Shown: positions 12,601 through 24,600 of the stretch, piece by piece
Layout: every line of letters starts with the position of its first letter
Position numbering within the stretch: the first letter of the stretch is position 1
Assembly (NCBI GenBank): GCA_964016985.1
Contig: OZ024830.1
Span: forward strand, 14,204,295-14,268,294
Reading direction: 5' to 3'
DNA: 64,000 bases
Origin: Anodontia alba
Lineage: Eukaryota > Mollusca > Bivalvia > Lucinida > Lucinidae
Program-made: the position numbers and the translations under genes
The notes under the pieces: generated by a model
Databases searched by the model: none
What the model was told of the DNA's origin: nothing
What the model saw: the letters and a program-made list of their open reading frames with translations, nothing else

Positions 12601-15600
12601 TGAGGACTGGGTAGGCCCTGATCAAACTGTCTCACTGACTCACCAATTACAAAGTGATAAATGGTATATGGGACTTGCTTATATTGAGATCAATATGCAC
12701 ATTGGAGCAGTCTTATTCGAATCTACACGGGTTAGTCTTATAATGAAGTGTTCAAACATGCCATGCGGTCTTTCTATTTTAATAAATTATCAGGGCCCAG
12801 TTGTTCAAAGCTAACGATGTCGTTAGTTAACGATTCGTTTAAATTTACATCGAGTGATACGCAAATATGCTGAATTTTTTTGCTGAAAAATGTGAGTAGC
12901 GTTTTCAGTGCAAAAGCTACTCACATTTTTCCGCAAAAAATATCAGAATATTGTATATTGAATCCGCTAAAACAGTTAACGAAATGACCCTTAACGAGCT
13001 CGTTAAGCTAACGACGCTTTGAACAACTGGGCCCAGAAGTACAGTTTGGATTCGCTGGCTCTATTCCAAATAAGAGGTGTATGCATTTTTTTTCGTATTT
13101 CCCAAACCAAAATGCATCTTGCGGGTACTTAGTATAGTGCCTATGGGAGGCGGTTTTGATGAGTACCCAAAACATGTAAGAAAAAATAACCACACTTTCG
13201 TTTCGGAAAAACAAATCTTATCTCGAGGTAGTTATATACAGCATGCATTTTTTTTCAAGCCATTTACCATTACCACACACTTTGCTAATTCAGCAGACGA
13301 CAAATTATTTTAATATGTTCTGGATACATAGAGTCAGAATAATTGAATCTAACACTAGACATAAGAATAAATAAAGTATACTATAAAAGATAAAACGACT
13401 CAACTAAGACCAATGACTATAGTTAAAATAACTATAGTCCAATGACTCAACTCAACTAGAGTCCTATGACTATAGTTAAAATAACTATCAGTTGTGAAGG
13501 TAAGTGCCACAAAAAAAAGGTTATATTTCTCTTATTATCCTCATAAAACAGGATTTGACATTTCGCCAATTTGCATGAAATGTAAAATTCTGTTTTCTGG
13601 AAATATTAGCAAAATATTTCAAAATTCTGCTGTTATTTTTACCCAGAGTGCTAAGCCTTAAACTGATAAATTGCCTATAATTATGACCCTAATTAACAAA
13701 TTGGTGATATTTTTCCTGATTTTACCCAAAAAACATGATCTGACATTTGTTATAAATAGTCTCCATTGGAGAAAGTTGGCATGAAAAATTTAAGACTGGC
13801 ACAATTAATCGGATAATCTATTAATTGATCGTTAAATTCCACAAAAATGATTATCGTTACAGATTTGCTAAAGAAATCGATTATTTATTTCTGTGTTCTT
13901 TACCGTATTTACCCTAAGTATTCAGACACCTCAACTCCTAACCATACTTTATCTAAAATTTGAACAAATACAATTTACTACCCAATGTTGTATGTATAAG
14001 TAGCTGGATGAGTGGCAAACAGTGAAGACCCAGATGAGACACCGCAAATGCGGCGTCTCATCTGGGTCTACATTGTTTGCTCAGGCCAGTCTGACCAAAT
14101 ACATACTAAAGTATAAAATATGGTAAGAATCATGCACAGACAGACAGGTAAAATTATGACAAATCTTTATTGATTACTAATCGATTATTAATCACAATTG
14201 CAGGGCTGATAATCGATTATCTTTTCAGCTCTGATTAGCCAGCCTTACATGAAATATCAAATCCTGTTTTGTGGGAAAAATAAGAAACCATTTCAAAATG
14301 TTGTCTGCTGAGTGCTAAAGGTTAATCTGATATATTGCCTATAATTACTATTCTAACTCACACCATCAATGGGTGTCACCGGCACACTCTCAAGTTTATA
14401 ATTGGATTTATTAATTAGTTTTATGCAATGAGCAAATAGCCCAAAGCTATTAATGAGAAATGTTTTAACTGTACAGCTCTTTGTAGCTGATGATCTGACT
14501 GGTTTCAGACTGCGGTTTTAATTTCAAGTGATATATTGGACTAAATCACTAAATCACTAATATTGCCGATATGCTCCCAGATTAGGAAAACAGAAAGAAG
14601 TGTGTCCAAATGTTTTATTAGAATCATTACATAACTAATAATGCAGTCAAAACTGTCAGATATAGAAGGGACAAAAAAACAAACAAACAAAAAAAAAAAA
14701 AAAAAAAAAAAAAAAACAACAACAACAACAAAAAACAAACATCTTAACTGTGATAAACACCAGCATTTCTGTTCGAAGATTTCTTTCTTTCTCTTTTCAC
14801 GTAATGATTATCATAAAAGTAATGTTTTTATTCCTTCCTTCCTTCCTTTCTGTCTTTCAGCTTATCTTATGTTGAATTAAATTATCTCATTTGCTTTATT
14901 CAGATAAATAATCATTTTTCATTTAAAACCGTACCGAATTATCTGTAACTAAATACAAGCATAATTACTCACTTACTTAATTTAATTATTTTAATAATAA
15001 AGTTAAACAATTGATTTTCATTTTACAGTCGTACTGAATTATTGTTGACTAAATATAATACTTTTTAATAAACTAATTTAATTTTGTTTTCTAAGGTTAA
15101 ACTATTGATCTTTTTATTTCAAAATCGTACTGAATTATCTATACATAAATACAAAACGTTTTAACCCTTAAAGCGCCAAGAAAAACTGCATCTGAAAATG
15201 TCGTCTGTTTATGTCGTCTGCTGAATATTCTTGCAAACTTTTCAAACCTAAATTTGCATATGGGCAAACAGTGTGGACCCCGATCAGACTGCTCCTAAAG
15301 GAGCAGTCTGATCTGGGTCCACACTGTTTGCAGAAGTGACTTTTAAAGTAACCAGCAGAAGACAAAGCAGACGACAATAGTTGTGATTGGCGCTTTAAGG
15401 GTTAATTACTTGTAAATAAATTATTATTATTTTTTTTATTAATGAAGTAATACTTCGGGTAAACTTTTGATCTTTATTTCGAAATCATCATATTGAATAA
15501 TCTGTGAATATTCATTCATTCATTCATTCATTCTAAAGAGCACCCATACACGCAATGTTATTTATTTATCAGATCTGGAAGTTTGACAGACCATATACTT

Positions 15601-18600
15601 GTATTAAGACATGCAGTGAACACCGTGATAACAAATTAAGACTTTGTATTGCACTGTAGTCCACTCTGAATTTTACTATTAGTGAACACCATGTCTAAAC
15701 GAAGTGAACTCTATGTGCACTTGGGTGTAATCTTTAGTCTTAGCAGTACTGTAGTTCCAAAATATTAATTTCAGTAAATGGTGTCTCATTGAATTTCCAT
15801 TGACGCTTCCCTCACAAACACGGAATTCATATGTAGTAAATTATAAACGTCATGTTTTTGACTGCCCCGCTAGAGCCTACCCAAGTGTATTCAAGCTAAT
15901 AAGTTAACACAGTCCACCAATATTCTAAACAATTTTTGTCTACATATTCATTCCGGAAACATCAATGTTCATTATGTGCAAATCCAACCGATTTGCTTCA
16001 AATAGTTTGCGAAGTATTCAACTTGTCAACGAACTATTTGTCTGCCCCACGTATAGTTTTATATTGCTGCTGCTGTTTTTTTTTTTTTTTTTTTTTTTGG
16101 TTGATTGTTCTTTAGAATCTTTGTTTTTCTGCAATAGCGTTTATACAGTGATAAAACTTCAGGGCATTAACTCGTAGTTTGTTATACTTGTATGCTTATA
16201 AGATACCCTCTTGTATGCATTATTTCATGCAGATTGTAAATGTGTTTGTATGGCGATGTTCTGTACCATGCTCATGTCAAAATAAAATTTATGTTATATT
16301 ATATTTCTTTAAATACATCTTACCCCGAGGCCTAGTATACACTGGCTGTAAAATGATTTTTTTTGATAAATAAAGCAATATTTTTCTTATCTCTGCCTAA
16401 ATTTCTGCGGATTGGGACGTTAATTGGAGCTCCCTCCGCTCCCCCCCACCCCCACCCACATCCGTACAGGTTGAAGGACCATGCATTCGATAATTTTTAC
16501 CGTTCAGGTAATCTAAATGGTTGCTTTTGGGCTATCATCCTGCAAAACCGGACTGTGCAATAATTCACACCGAAACGTAAATTAATGTTTTCCAGGGGTA
16601 GCTGCCTGTGATATTGATGGCGATGGCAAAGAGGAGATCTACTTTCTGAACACCAACCAAGCTTATGCTGGCAAGGCCGCATACGGTGACAAAATCTTCA
16701 AATGGCGGAATGGCAGATATGTGGATCTTTATAGCGACGCTGTCAACGCTAATTTACCAGCGAAAAGTTTCGCCGGCAGGTCGGTAGCGTGTGTGGACCG
16801 GAAAGGGACGGGCAGATACTCGATTGCCGTGGCAACGTATTCGTATCGTGGTGAAGGTATGTTTACACGGATTTGGGATATTACTGCATCATTTGGGGTC
16901 CATATTACAAGGTTTGAGGACAAAGATGGCATAATTTTTATCATATATTTAAAACCTTAAAGAACAAATCATGATCAATGCAGATATCCTAAACGGCATC
17001 CAAAATGGCCGCCAACGCTGAAAATCCCTATATTGATATATGAGGAGAATACCATTTATCACCTTACAAGGCATATCAATGTATCAACAAAGTTAAATGA
17101 CTTCAAATTACCAATTGCAGTTAACTGATTTGTGCCCAGTGGACCCTCTTATCCTTATTTTAGACGAGTCAATTTGTCATGTTAGCTAGGGGTGTCTGAT
17201 TTTGTTTTATTTTATCATTCTTACGAAAATTGCTGTATCTTTAAAGTAAACTGTGTATGTCCTGATTAGAAGCTGTAGTATGCAGCGTCTGGTCTGAGAC
17301 ATGTCTTTACTAGCGGCTAGGCATAAATAGATGAACGGATTTAGAAGTCATGATATTGAGGATGCCTGTCCAAATGGCTCTGGTCAGTTCAAGGATGCGT
17401 GCCACAGACATGTTCCTCGGTGAAAACAGGTATGCATCTGTTAGCCGACATCACTTTTCGACAAGACATTGTCAGTGCTCTAGGCTGCTGTTTAGTGTAC
17501 TAGACCATCTAAAGAACTTTACATTACTAAATTTTACATGTCATTTTGCAGGAAAGTTTGCCCTGATTGAGCTGGACGAGACACACCCTGACAATGACGT
17601 TAGCCAAGGGAAAATTGTACTCCGGAATGTAGCAGCAGAAGCAGGCATTGAAAGAAGCACAGGTATTTTTGTAAAACCAGCTGCATCAACATTGAACAAT
17701 AGTTTAGCCTATATCATATAAAATTTTGATCTTGGGTACAGCGTGCTGCAAAGGAATAGATTCACTTCTACAGCCCAGCTGTGGAAGCCGGCTTTTATGG
17801 CGACACTGTTAGAGTGATTGGCAACAGTTAAGCAACGTACATCTAGGTTAGTACCTGGATAGGTGACAGCGGTGCTTGACTTCTTAGAAGACCCGGTCTC
17901 ACGCTACATTGGTGGCAGCGGTGGGATGGAAGACAGTGTCCTTAATGTGCTGCATAGGCTCCGCCCTCGAATTTGCCTAGTGAGGCGTGTGTGTGACTTC
18001 GGGACGAAGTCGGAGGGGGAGAAATGTAACGGAATAGGTATATATATCACTTTTACAGACTTGCTGTGGAAGCCGGCTTTTATGGCAACACTGTTAGAGT
18101 GATTGGGTTGTTCACGAAGTTAAGCAACGGAGATCGCGGTTTGTACCTGGATGGGTGACCGCTCTGCTTGACTTCGTAGAAGACTCGGTTTCACGCCTAG
18201 CAAAGATTCTGATCAGACTGTGCGGATGCTCACGCTGATCTGAGTTTTGCTGGGCACACAGCGCATGCTCTGCCTCGCTTGGCACATATATTAGTTGTAA
18301 GCATTGCTGTACCCCGGCTCTTTAATATGAAAATTTGGACATCGATAATTGAGCCAGCACATGTGATAATGGTACTTATCGCATATGCGAACAGCGAAGG
18401 CTCAGGCGGGACTGCGCATCCGCGCGGTCACGCCAGAGCCTTCACTGTTCGCACAGATTTTGTATAAAACTAGACGATTCTGGCCAAAAATCTTCCATGA
18501 AGACTGTGTTTCGGAGGACGATAAGTGACATTATCTCGTGCCACGGGTCAATTTTCAGTAGTTTGGGCAGCTCTTGGGCCCCAAAGATCTCGCGAATATT

Positions 18601-21600
18601 ACAGAACTACCTGACATTCTTTCATTGGTAGAACACTTTGCAACTAAAGTTTCCAATGTATCAAAGGTACATGCATGCATTTAGTTTGTTTCCTTGGTGA
18701 TACAACTGACAAACAGGCATGAGAAACATAAGTTCAGCTAGCAAACCGATGGAAGGATTTGGAGAGGTACAAGTGAAGAAACATCAATTCGTACAATGCG
18801 AGCCAGAAAAATGTCGTTGGACGTTTATAAAATATTCTTTTTTAAAGATACATGTGCAAGGTTAAACACAGTGACTATAATTAATTGTAGCCTTCAAATT
18901 GACCGTCATTTAAATCCACATTACTCCATCGAGAATGACTATTATAAGCCAAATCCTCCTGTCTGTCACAATCTGTGTGTGTGTGTGGGGGGAGGGGGGG
19001 GAGGGGGAGGCGTTGGTTGCCGGCGGGAGGGGGGGGGGCGGGGGGAGAGTGGGGGGGGGTCGAGTGTGGCGAGGTTGTCGTGTATCTTACGTCACGGGGG
19101 CGTCCAACTGAGATTGGCTTACAGTTGGGCAATGCCTGCTATCCTTGCAGCAGGTAAGGGTAGAGGGGGAACGTTATAATTTCGTCTGTTTCTTCCCTTT
19201 GATTCATTTTCCTCTCTTCCCTTTCCCTCTCTTTCATCTCTACTACTATCTCTTCTATCTCTTTTCTCCCTTCCTCTGGGAGACGACACAAAATGATCCA
19301 CAAGGGTTGACATGTCGTTAAACCCCAAGACAATCAAATCACAAATCACAATCAAGTCACAATCTACATATGAATAACCAAAATGTGATTTGTACAAGAA
19401 CAAAACGCTATAATGTTCTGTGTTTTTCAGGTGGTAGAGGAGTTGCTGTTGGCCCTATCCTTGGCAACAACGGAAGATCCGACATATTTTTTGGCAATGA
19501 GGGCAATTCTGGATTTTTAAATGCAGGAGCCAATTTTCTCTTCATGAATAACGGGAAAGGCCAATTCACAGACATTGCCTCGAGCGCAGGAATACAAGAC
19601 GCCAATGAGAATGTGAGAGGAATCACTTTGGCTGATTTTAATAGAGATGGATGGATTGATATTGCTTACGGGAACTGGGATGGTCCTCATAGGTTGTATC
19701 TGCAAAGGCGTGATTCGGGAATAAGATTTGAAAATGTTGTTTCATCTACATACGAACGGCCAACCCATATTAGAACTGTCATAGCCGCTGATTTCGACAA
19801 CGATGGTAACATGGAAGTGTTTCAAAATAATATTTACCATCCAGGACATTCGCAACCAAATAAACTGTTCAAAATGACACCTAGTGGTGCAAGTGTACAG
19901 CTACAGGAAATGCTAATAGGTGACGCTCGTGAACCGGACGGTTACGGAACTGGTGCCGCAGTCACTGATTTTAACGGTGATGGGAAATTAGAAATGTTAG
20001 TTTCCCATGGCGAAGGGAACTCGCAGCCTTTAAGTATCTTTACTGTAAGTACTGGAAGTGGTAATAATTGGATTCGTGTGCAACCAAAGACAAAATTTGG
20101 TGCTCCAGCAAGAGGCGCTTCAGTGAAAGTTAAAACAGAGGGAGGTAATTCCCAACTACACCTGGTTGATGGAGGTTCTGGATACTTGTGCGAAATGGAA
20201 CCATACGCACATATAGGACTTGGCCAAGACTCTCCAGTGGAATTGTCTGTGCAGTGGCCTGATGGGACAACTGTTACGAAGGCTCTGACCGCTGCAGATG
20301 TTAATAAAGTCCATGTGATAGACTATAAAAGCAAGGTTAGTAGAATTTGTTGCAACAGAAAATAGTATAGCTGATAAAAGATGACTATGTATCGAACTTT
20401 CATAAATGGATATAAAAGCCGTCTTCCAAACGAATTAGGCCTAGAAATGAGCAAACAAATATGGAACTAAGTTCCTCTGATAAAGTAAGAACATAAAAGG
20501 GTGTTGCTATGGGTGTTTCTGTGGTTGGGTTAAATCAGATAGTGTAAATGCGGGATGTATTTTTGATAAAATTTAGCAATGCTATTTTGTGGAGTATTAT
20601 CAGAATGAACAGGCTTGTCTTCAGAATTAAAAAAAGAAAAGACATACCACTAAATGTTACAAACAATTCGTACTCAAGTATTTTGTAAAGTTTGACCATG
20701 TCGTTTTTTTTTGCTTCCAATTTAGTCCACTTGAAATTTCCAGAACCTGGAAATGTCGAGTACAATGAAGATTTTTTTTTGCTGTATTGTAATGTACAGG
20801 GGTTCTAGAACAAATCTGGCTTGGTTGCCAAAAGGGCAAGTTTGGGCAACTCGTATAATTTGCATAAATCCAAGATGGCTGCCAGACACCATCTTGAAAA
20901 AATAACTTCTTAAATAATTGTCATGGAAAGGCGTGTAATATGTCATCTAAGGGGTTTCTGGTATGCAGAATCCAATTCTGATGTTATTTGTACATTTTGA
21001 TGTACCGGAAGAACCAAATCCAGGATGGCCGCCAGACACCATCTTGAAAAATTACCGTTTCAAATACTTGTCATGGAAAGGCGTGTAATATGTCATTTTA
21101 GGGGTTTTCTGATATGCAGAATCCAATTCTGATGTTATATTTGCATTTTAATGTACCGGAAGAACCAAATCCAAGATGGCCGACAGACGTCATCTTGGAA
21201 AATATAATTTTTTAACCGATTATTATATAATATGATATATGTCTTTCTACAGGCTTTCTGGTATGCATATTCAAATCTTATATTATTTTTGCAATTTTAA
21301 AGACACATATTTACTGCCTCTTGGCTGGGGTGGTCCATCATGATTGCACGCAGCCCTGATAGTGGTGGCTCACATCAAAGGCTAGTCTTAGCTAAGTGAT
21401 TATGAAGGGATAATCCTTGTCTGTTTAGGTGGGCCAGAAAGGGGTTTTACCTGAACTATATGAATATTTTTGTTTAATATAAATTTTATTGATTAATTTT
21501 TTATAGGAAATAGCTAAATTCAATTATACATTTATTTTTACTTCTATGTATTCTTATTGAATTTTAAAGTGAATAGATGAATTCTTAGTTTTTAGAGTCA

Positions 21601-24600
21601 AAAAAAAAAAAAAAAAAAAAAAAAAAAGAAACATAATAATATGAGAGATTTCTTTTTTTATCTATTTCTTTATTTACTTTTTTATGTATTAGAAAAAAAT
21701 ATAAACACTTAAAAGATCAAAATTGTTATTAGACTTGTCTTAAAACAAAACATTTAGAACTTAATTTGAAGCTATAAATGTTTTGTTTAATTTCTAAATC
21801 TATGTTCGCCATTAATGACTGAACAACGAAGAAATGCCAGACATTGTTTTATTTACCCAATCTATTATCACAAGTTTTAAATTAAGAACAAAATAATATG
21901 TACATCTCAGATACCTAATAAATTTTATCACTTTTTTAGTGAAATTTCATGTCTCAGTATGGTTTTAAAGAAGTTAAGTATCACTGGATAATGAAAGCAA
22001 ATTTATTCCTAAAAGTTCTTGCACAGTTATGATGGAGANNNNNNNNNNNNNNNNNNNNNNNNNNNNNNNNNNNNNNNNNNNNNNNNNNNNNNNNNNNNNN
22101 NNNNNNNNNNNNNNNNNNNNNNNNNNNNNNNNNNNNNNNNNNNNNNNNNNNNNNNNNNNNNNNNNNNNNNNNNNNNNNNNNNNNNNNNNNNNNNNNNNNN
22201 NNNNNNNNNNNNNNNNNNNNNNNNNNNNNNNNNNNNNNTTTTTTTGCTTTCAATTCATGTTTTCTCTTTTTCAGTCTCCAACCCCAGAAAACAATAAAGG
22301 GACACCGGCTAATGATTGCCCGGTAAGTTTTTTATGGAAAGTTAACAGTATACGGACAGGAACCTATCGCATGTGCTTAGTATAGACAGTATGAAGTTTT
22401 GGAAGTGTATGGACTAGTCAGAATTATGTTAGCATAATTTTTCCATGAACTATGCTAAGATCTATTGTAAGCCTCTTATACAGGCAGTTTGAATATTGTG
22501 GGAGTGAAATTTCATTTGATCTCAGCATGTCCCTAGCATGTCAACATATCCATTATGCATGTTTTTTTTTTGTTTTTTTTTTTATAAACAATAATAGTAG
22601 TAATCATGCTCTAACAGTTTTGACTGGAATATATACTTGGTGTTGCCAACATATTTCCGAAAGCCATCTTTTCTGTGCTAAAATTACCAAAGAAATTACA
22701 GTATACTATATCTGAAATCTTATGATAAGGGATTAAACCAGTTTCTTGGTTTCATTGCAGATTGGAACTTGTGACCCAGCTACTATAAACAGATTAGTAG
22801 AATATGCAACCTCCAACGCATGGACATTTAGTGCATCATATTTAACATTAGTTGTAAGCTTGGGATCAGTAGTGTGGCATTTATCTTTTACATGAAGAGA
22901 TGTGGTGCATTTCTGCTCCATTATTGAAATGCATCAGTGCATAAAGGAAAATACCACGGCTATAAGGACTGTTTCCTCCAAGGTTGGCAAAATGCCGGCA
23001 AATATGAGTATTTTCCATACCAGCGGTATTTACCGGTAAATACCGGCAAATACTGGAAAATACTGGCAAATACTGGTCGATTGAATTTACCACCCTGGAA
23101 TTTATACAATAACCTACATTCAGCATTCATAGGGGTAATTTCAATTATACTTGTCAATTGACTTAATAATTATACCTACATTCAGCATTCATAGGGGTAA
23201 TTTCAATTAAACTTGTCAATTGACTTAATAATTATACTTAAGTTTAACACATGTATCAACTTATTTAATAGCTTAAATTTAATAAAGTAGCCAAAATTGG
23301 AAAATGCTGGTAAATATTAGTCAGTTCCAATAGAATTGACCACCCTGGAATTTATACAATTCATGTAACCTACAGTCAACAATCATAAGGGTAATTTCAA
23401 ATGTACTGGTCAATTGACTTAATATTTATACCAAAATATAAGTTTATTTCTATTTATATAAAACAGGAAATCATTGATGACATTTTATCATTTCTGTCCT
23501 TGCCCCTTGCTATCTTCTGGCCCCTTGAATAAACACTTTCTTGACACTTGTCATTTTAACATGTTAGACTATATGGTCTTGCTATTACATGTAAGTGTCA
23601 AAGGCCAGTTGCACAGATGAACTTTTACCTGTAATTGTTTACCTGTATTTTTATGCTATTGAGTTTAAGTCCAAAAAATAAAGATGATTTTTTTAATTCA
23701 AGATACTATATGTATTTTTGAAATAGTTTCAAAATTTTAGCCATTAATTCACTTTTTGGCTATTTCAACATGCTTTAATTGTCAAATAGTTTATTCTTTA
23801 TTTTGATAACCTTATATAAAAATTAGCTAAAACATCTTTAACTCAATTATTTTGATTATACATTATTGTAAGTCAACTTGGTTAAGATTTCTGTAATTCT
23901 TTCAAGTTAAGAAAGTTCAATTGACCAGTATTTGCCAGTATTTGCCACTATAGCGGTATTTTCCAGACCGGTAAATACCGGTAGTTACCACTGGTATATA
24001 CCAGGGGTGGAACTGACCGCCCAACTTTGATTTCCTCTATGGTGGCATCTTTATACACGTGGCGATTGGCTGTTTAATAGTGAAGACAATAACGCGAGGA
24101 GAACGGGTTCTATCCCGAGATTAAATCAAGTATCAACCCTTTTCCTAGTGTTATGAAAGGTTTCATTATAGCTTTTGATAGCTGTAAATGTTATCAAACT
24201 GGGCTGTGTCGATAAAAGTAAGATGATAACTAAATGAATGCATTTACCAGTAAGCAGAAAGGATTATGAACATTCAAAATATATCGCGAATGACGTAATA
24301 TACATGTAGCTCTGTGGCTGTCGGTGGGGGACCCACCTGGGTAAATAAGATAGAACACTCATTTTAGAGCATTTGACCTGATGTAGATGTACACGCAAGT
24401 TCTTTCAAGGTGGCTCATACATGCGCTCCTGGCTCTTATTTAATGTTATAATTATATGTGAAAGACTATTTTGTTTAATGCCAACATTATTATTTGCATT
24501 TACAAGGGGATATAATTCTCCCTGTTAAATTGACATATCGACAAATTGACTGTGCACATTTTACTACTGTTGAATAGAGTTGAAAATAATGCTTGCGTTT

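Larger units (their letters stand above)
9630..16595 (+). other. Intron 1
   Basis: It runs from GTATGT at 9630 to TTTTCCAG ending at 16595. The intron carries a foldback element (10750-11120), a hairpin MITE with GGGCCCAG ends (12793-13034), a small hairpin (14014-14080), a piggyBac-like MITE (15165-15401), poly-A and poly-T tracts near 12120-12180, 14691-14716 and 16078-16098, and an ATTC microsatellite near 15511. No further exon was found in it. Confidence 0.8.
17744..18202 (+). mobile_element. Miniature LTR retroelement (TRIM) with 5S rRNA-like LTRs
   Basis: Seen: two direct repeats (about 17744-17908 and 18025-18202) flank only about 116 bp. Just after the left repeat is TGGTGGCAGCGGTGGGAT (17910-17927), complementary to the 3' end of metazoan tRNA-Leu including CCA, hence a primer binding site. 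Just before the right repeat is GGAGGGGGAGAAA (18012-18024), a polypurine tract, and the LTR then opens with TGTAACGG. Both LTRs share GGAATAG, TGTGGAAGCCGGCTTTTATG and GACACTGTTAGAGTGATTGG-like text. Each contains a 5S rRNA-like internal promoter with exact box spacing. No protein is encoded. Known: plant Cassandra TRIMs carry 5S sequences in their LTRs. Inferred: an animal counterpart. No convincing target duplication was found, so it is an old copy. Confidence 0.75.

Noticed and set aside
17350..17551. Open frame running into exon 3 from upstream, with a CPNGSGQFKDAC-like phrase in another frame
   Set aside because: CRTAC1 similarity is continuous from exon 2 to exon 3, and a good acceptor lies at 17551. 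The upstream stretch adds residues no family member has.
18116..18163. 5S rRNA gene
   Set aside because: Only the internal promoter half is present and it sits in both LTRs of a retroelement. The ends that form stem I are missing.
18796..19179. Gly-rich ORF
   Set aside because: Translation of the G-run tract in intron 3.
21981..22385. Long ORFs across the gap
   Set aside because: They consist mainly of unknown residues from the 200 N.
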